Below, in pieces: positions 21,986 to 24,198 of a stretch of DNA of 24,198 bases. This DNA is from JBCBSS01 sp039819065. GTDB lineage: Bacteria > Bacteroidota > Bacteroidia > Cytophagales > Cyclobacteriaceae. Position numbers and translations under genes: made by a program. The stretch is taken from the NCBI GenBank assembly GCA_039819065.1, contig JBCBSS010000125.1, forward strand, positions 1 through 24,198, read 5' to 3'. Every line of letters begins with the position of its first letter. Within the stretch, counting starts at the first letter, position 1. A model generated the notes under the pieces. The model saw only the letters and a program-made list of their open reading frames with translations. It ran no database searches and had not been told where the DNA came from.

Positions 21986-24133
21986 ATGAAAAAAATCTAC
22001 CCAATCATTTTATCCTGGGAAAAGTATGTGAAAATTTTCTCAGTAGTATGTTTAATCATTGCCTTAGCTGCCAATAGTAGCATCTCTCAGCCGATGGTAA
22101 CCATATCCGACATTAAAAACGAATGCCTTTCGTTGGATAATGGCTCAGCAGAAATCTTGGTAATGGGATCTGTTCCTATTGGGGCCGACGACGCACTATT
22201 AAACGTTTTTGGGCCTGTTACGCTACTCGGTCAACCACTGACGACTGGGGCCCCATTTAGTTTAAATAATCTACCCAATGGGACCTATATAGTAATAGTA
22301 CAGGATGCTACCGGTAACGCTGTACTCAACTTCATCATAGTTGATGTCATCACTCCTATTAATATTGCCGCCGACTCGGGAAACCCAATTGATAATACGG
22401 GTTGTGTCGTTCCCAATGGTGAGATCAACGTAACCGTTTCAGGTGGGTCAGGAACTTCCTTTACTTATGCCTGGACAGGCCCGAATGGCTTTACCGCTAC
22501 CTCTGAAGATATAACCGGATTATCTGGTGGCACTTACACACTGGAAGCCTTTGATAACGGCACTAACTGCTCCCAAACTGCCACATTCACCATTGAAGAC
22601 CCTTCATTGGCGGTGTTTAACATTGCTACCTCAAGCCCTCAAGTGGTTTGTAGCGTAGATGATGTTTTTATAGGCTTAGACGGCTCGGAAGTAGGTATCA
22701 CCTATGAAGCATTAATTAACGGTGCGCCTAGTGGTTTCACTGCTGTCGGTACAGGTGCTCCAATAAGCATTACCATTCCCGTTGGCAGTTATGGAGATGG
22801 CGATGTATTGACTGTACAGGTCAATGATGGGCTTTGTGCAGCCACGATGAACGGCAGCGTGACCATTGACATCAATGACCCCAATATCTTCAATATAACC
22901 ACACCAAGCCCTCAAGCTGTAAGTAACGAAGATGATGTTACCATAAACCTGAGTGGTTCGGAAGTGGGCGTAGAATATGAGATATTAGTGAATTTCGTGG
23001 CTAGCGGTTTCACATTTACGGGTACAGGAGCTGCATTGGACATGACTATTACCGCTAGCAATTTTGCTGATGGCGATGTGTTAAGAATTGATGCAGACAA
23101 CGGTCAATGTCAGACTAGAATGAATGGCAGTGTCACTATCAATATTGATAATGGCAGCCCTGTGATTTGTGAAGAGAGCATCACCCTTACCTCTCAAGCA
23201 GAAGTCAATGCTTTTGACTGTATTGTTTTGACTGGCAGGCTCACGGTAACCGGTGCTGATATCACAGACCTTACCCCACTTCAGACCTTAACGCAGGTAG
23301 ACGCGGGTGTCTTCATTGTGAACAATCCTAACCTTACCTCTCTTGCCGGTTTAGAAAACCTCCAAAGCATCAGGAACACATTGCTGATAGCAGACAACCC
23401 AAACCTGACTGACTTGAATGGCCTCAGCGGACTATCCGGTTCTATTGGTAGAATCGAGGTGAGAAACAATACCAGCTTGACTTCAGTAGCAGGCATTCCT
23501 AACATAGGTAGGATCAATAATATCCTACGTATCGCGAACAACCCACTGCTCACTTCATTGCAAGGTTTTGAGAGCTTGAACCGGTCAAATATCCTTATTG
23601 TTGAGGGCAACAATTTGCTTACCTCGTTGCAAGGCCTTGAGCAACTTGATGTAGTCAGATACATAACCATATCAGGCAACAACGCCCTCATCTCAATTGA
23701 TGAATTGGCCGCGTTAGATGCTAATAATAGTTTGTTACTCCTGGTAGACATAAACAATAACCCGGTACTTTCCCAGTGCTGTATATTGGATGGACTTTCG
23801 GGGCTGCCTAACTTGGATTTACAAGTTTCAGGTAACGATACAGGTTGCGAAAGTGTGGCAGACATCACCCTTACTTGTGCTGCAAGTATTGCACAAGCTA
23901 CGCTCTTCCCTAACCCTTTGACCAATTCTAGCCGAATCGATTTACAGATGGCTGAAGATTACAATCAAGCCCAGGTAATTGTATCTGATATGGTAAATGG
24001 TGTGGTACTAACCAGGGACTTCAATCAAGGGCAAGTTTATCTGGATAGAAGTGAATTCCAGAAAGGCATATACTTCTGCCAGGTGATCGTTGATGGAGAA
24101 CCTACACAGATGATTAGAATGCTGGTTGAGTAA
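21986..24133 (+). CDS. T9SS-sorted adhesin-like protein, shorter paralogue
   Basis: 715 residues. Signal peptide to about 35 (SSISQ|P); N-terminal beta domain (36-125, SLNNLPNGTYIVIVQDATGN); SprB-like/PKD-type repeat (126-205, YAWTGPNGF and GGTYTLEAFDNGTNCSQTATFTIEDP); two Ig-like repeats of the type in the neighbour (210-300 and 301-392); receptor-L-like region (395-631, including QCCILDGL); sorting domain (636-715). From residue 395 to the end it aligns gap-free with residues 1128-1448 of the upstream protein; the last 99 residues differ at three positions by my reading. It is exported through the type IX system and likely acts at the surface. It lacks Calx-beta domains, so it should depend less on calcium. 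It has its own promoter candidate and lies after a terminator. It reads on into the repeat at the right edge. Confidence 0.92.
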   Translation: MKKIYPIILSWEKYVKIFSVVCLIIALAANSSISQPMVTISDIKNECLSLDNGSAEILVMGSVPIGADDALLNVFGPVTLLGQPLTTGAPFSLNNLPNGTYIVIVQDATGNAVLNFIIVDVITPINIAADSGNPIDNTGCVVPNGEINVTVSGGSGTSFTYAWTGPNGFTATSEDITGLSGGTYTLEAFDNGTNCSQTATFTIEDPSLAVFNIATSSPQVVCSVDDVFIGLDGSEVGITYEALINGAPSGFTAVGTGAPISITIPVGSYGDGDVLTVQVNDGLCAATMNGSVTIDINDPNIFNITTPSPQAVSNEDDVTINLSGSEVGVEYEILVNFVASGFTFTGTGAALDMTITASNFADGDVLRIDADNGQCQTRMNGSVTINIDNGSPVICEESITLTSQAEVNAFDCIVLTGRLTVTGADITDLTPLQTLTQVDAGVFIVNNPNLTSLAGLENLQSIRNTLLIADNPNLTDLNGLSGLSGSIGRIEVRNNTSLTSVAGIPNIGRINNILRIANNPLLTSLQGFESLNRSNILIVEGNNLLTSLQGLEQLDVVRYITISGNNALISIDELAALDANNSLLLLVDINNNPVLSQCCILDGLSGLPNLDLQVSGNDTGCESVADITLTCAASIAQATLFPNPLTNSSRIDLQMAEDYNQAQVIVSDMVNGVVLTRDFNQGQVYLDRSEFQKGIYFCQVIVDGEPTQMIRMLVE
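22613..23161 (+). repeat. Two tandem Ig-like repeats, paralogue
   Basis: Same unit as the four in the larger protein. Unit 1 keeps both Cys positions (VVCS and DGLC). Unit 2 begins QAVSNEDDV, as unit 4 of the larger protein does with QVVSNMDDV, and has NGQC. The shared variant suggests that the last unit is fixed next to the C-terminal cassette. Confidence 0.8.
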
Positions 24134-24160
24134 CATCTCTGCTACATATATATATCTTAA
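23168..24160 (+). repeat. Paralogous C-terminal cassette, copy 2
   Basis: Partner of 20828-21820. In the last 307 bases up to the stop I count about 26 differences, mostly third-position and silent. After the stop CATCTCTRCTACMTATATATATCT continues the match for about 25 bases and then the two copies diverge: copy 1 enters a terminator, copy 2 does not. Confidence 0.85.
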
Positions 24161-24198
24161 GAGTGTGTCTCAAAAGCCTGTTTTAATGTCATTTCGAA
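24160..24198. repeat. Probable start of a dispersed intergenic repeat, cut by the window end
   Basis: GAGTGTGTCTCAAAAGCCTG followed by TTTTAATGTCATTTCGAA. GTCATTTCGA resembles GTCATATCGA inside the element at 4871-5025 (read on the minus strand), where it also follows CCTG. The rest lies outside the window, so its nature is not decided. Confidence 0.35.

Noticed and set aside
23281..23925. 214-codon minus-strand frame
   Set aside because: It is the antisense of the receptor-L-like repeats; the plus-strand frame is unambiguous, with conserved modules and mostly silent differences from its paralogue.

Overview
The window looks like chromosome of a gliding-type marine or soil Bacteroidota, most likely Cytophagales (Fulvivirga, Roseivirga or Reichenbachiella type). 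The evidence is three proteins with type IX secretion system (T9SS) C-terminal sorting domains, CARDB, Calx-beta and SprB-like modules, several Cys lipoproteins, DUF4331 proteins, a DUF2807 'GIN' protein, AT-rich spacers without clear Shine-Dalgarno sequences, and a few matches to the Bacteroidota promoter form TTG-N19..22-TAnnTTTG. No rRNA, tRNA, CRISPR array, transposase or phage gene was found.

Layout. (1) 1-1125: a 5'-truncated gene resembling DUF3396-type (type VI) immunity proteins and a small orphan gene. (2) 1126-4566, minus strand: an HD-domain phosphohydrolase, an ECF sigma factor with no adjacent anti-sigma gene, and a PAS-PAS-AAA+-Fis regulator of the sigma-54 activator class. (3) 4567-5052: no gene; it holds an imperfect MITE-like inverted-repeat element. 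(4) 5053-8059, minus strand: a three-gene exported set made of a DUF4331 protein, a PKD plus DUF4331-like lipoprotein and a TPR lipoprotein, with palindromic/repeat DNA upstream. (5) 8315-10744: a secreted helical protein, a divergent GIN-domain lipoprotein and a small secreted protein. (6) 10803-13740, minus strand: a compact fructan/sucrose unit, with an MFS sugar porter followed by a GH32 lipoprotein. (7) 13846-17104: a small secreted protein, an unlisted 47-codon ORF on the plus strand, a CARDB T9SS protein, and a 137-residue protein built from an internal repeat. (8) 17447-24133, plus strand: two large T9SS cell-surface or secreted proteins. They share, colinearly and without gaps, a receptor-L-domain-like module plus sorting domain, but carry different N-terminal halves. 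A good terminator lies between them. The last about 40 bases look like the start of another dispersed repeat.

How the parts relate. The only clear metabolic unit is GH32 plus sugar porter. The DUF4331/TPR genes probably form one envelope-associated operon of unknown function. The twin adhesin-like genes look like a modular family that diversifies by gaining and losing Calx-beta and Ig-like repeats in front of a conserved C-terminal cassette. The strongest candidates for something undescribed are the division of the DUF4331 domain over two exported proteins, the twin C-terminal cassette, the small peptide ORF at 14409-14552, and the internal-repeat protein at 16691-17104. Function remains inferred for all of these.
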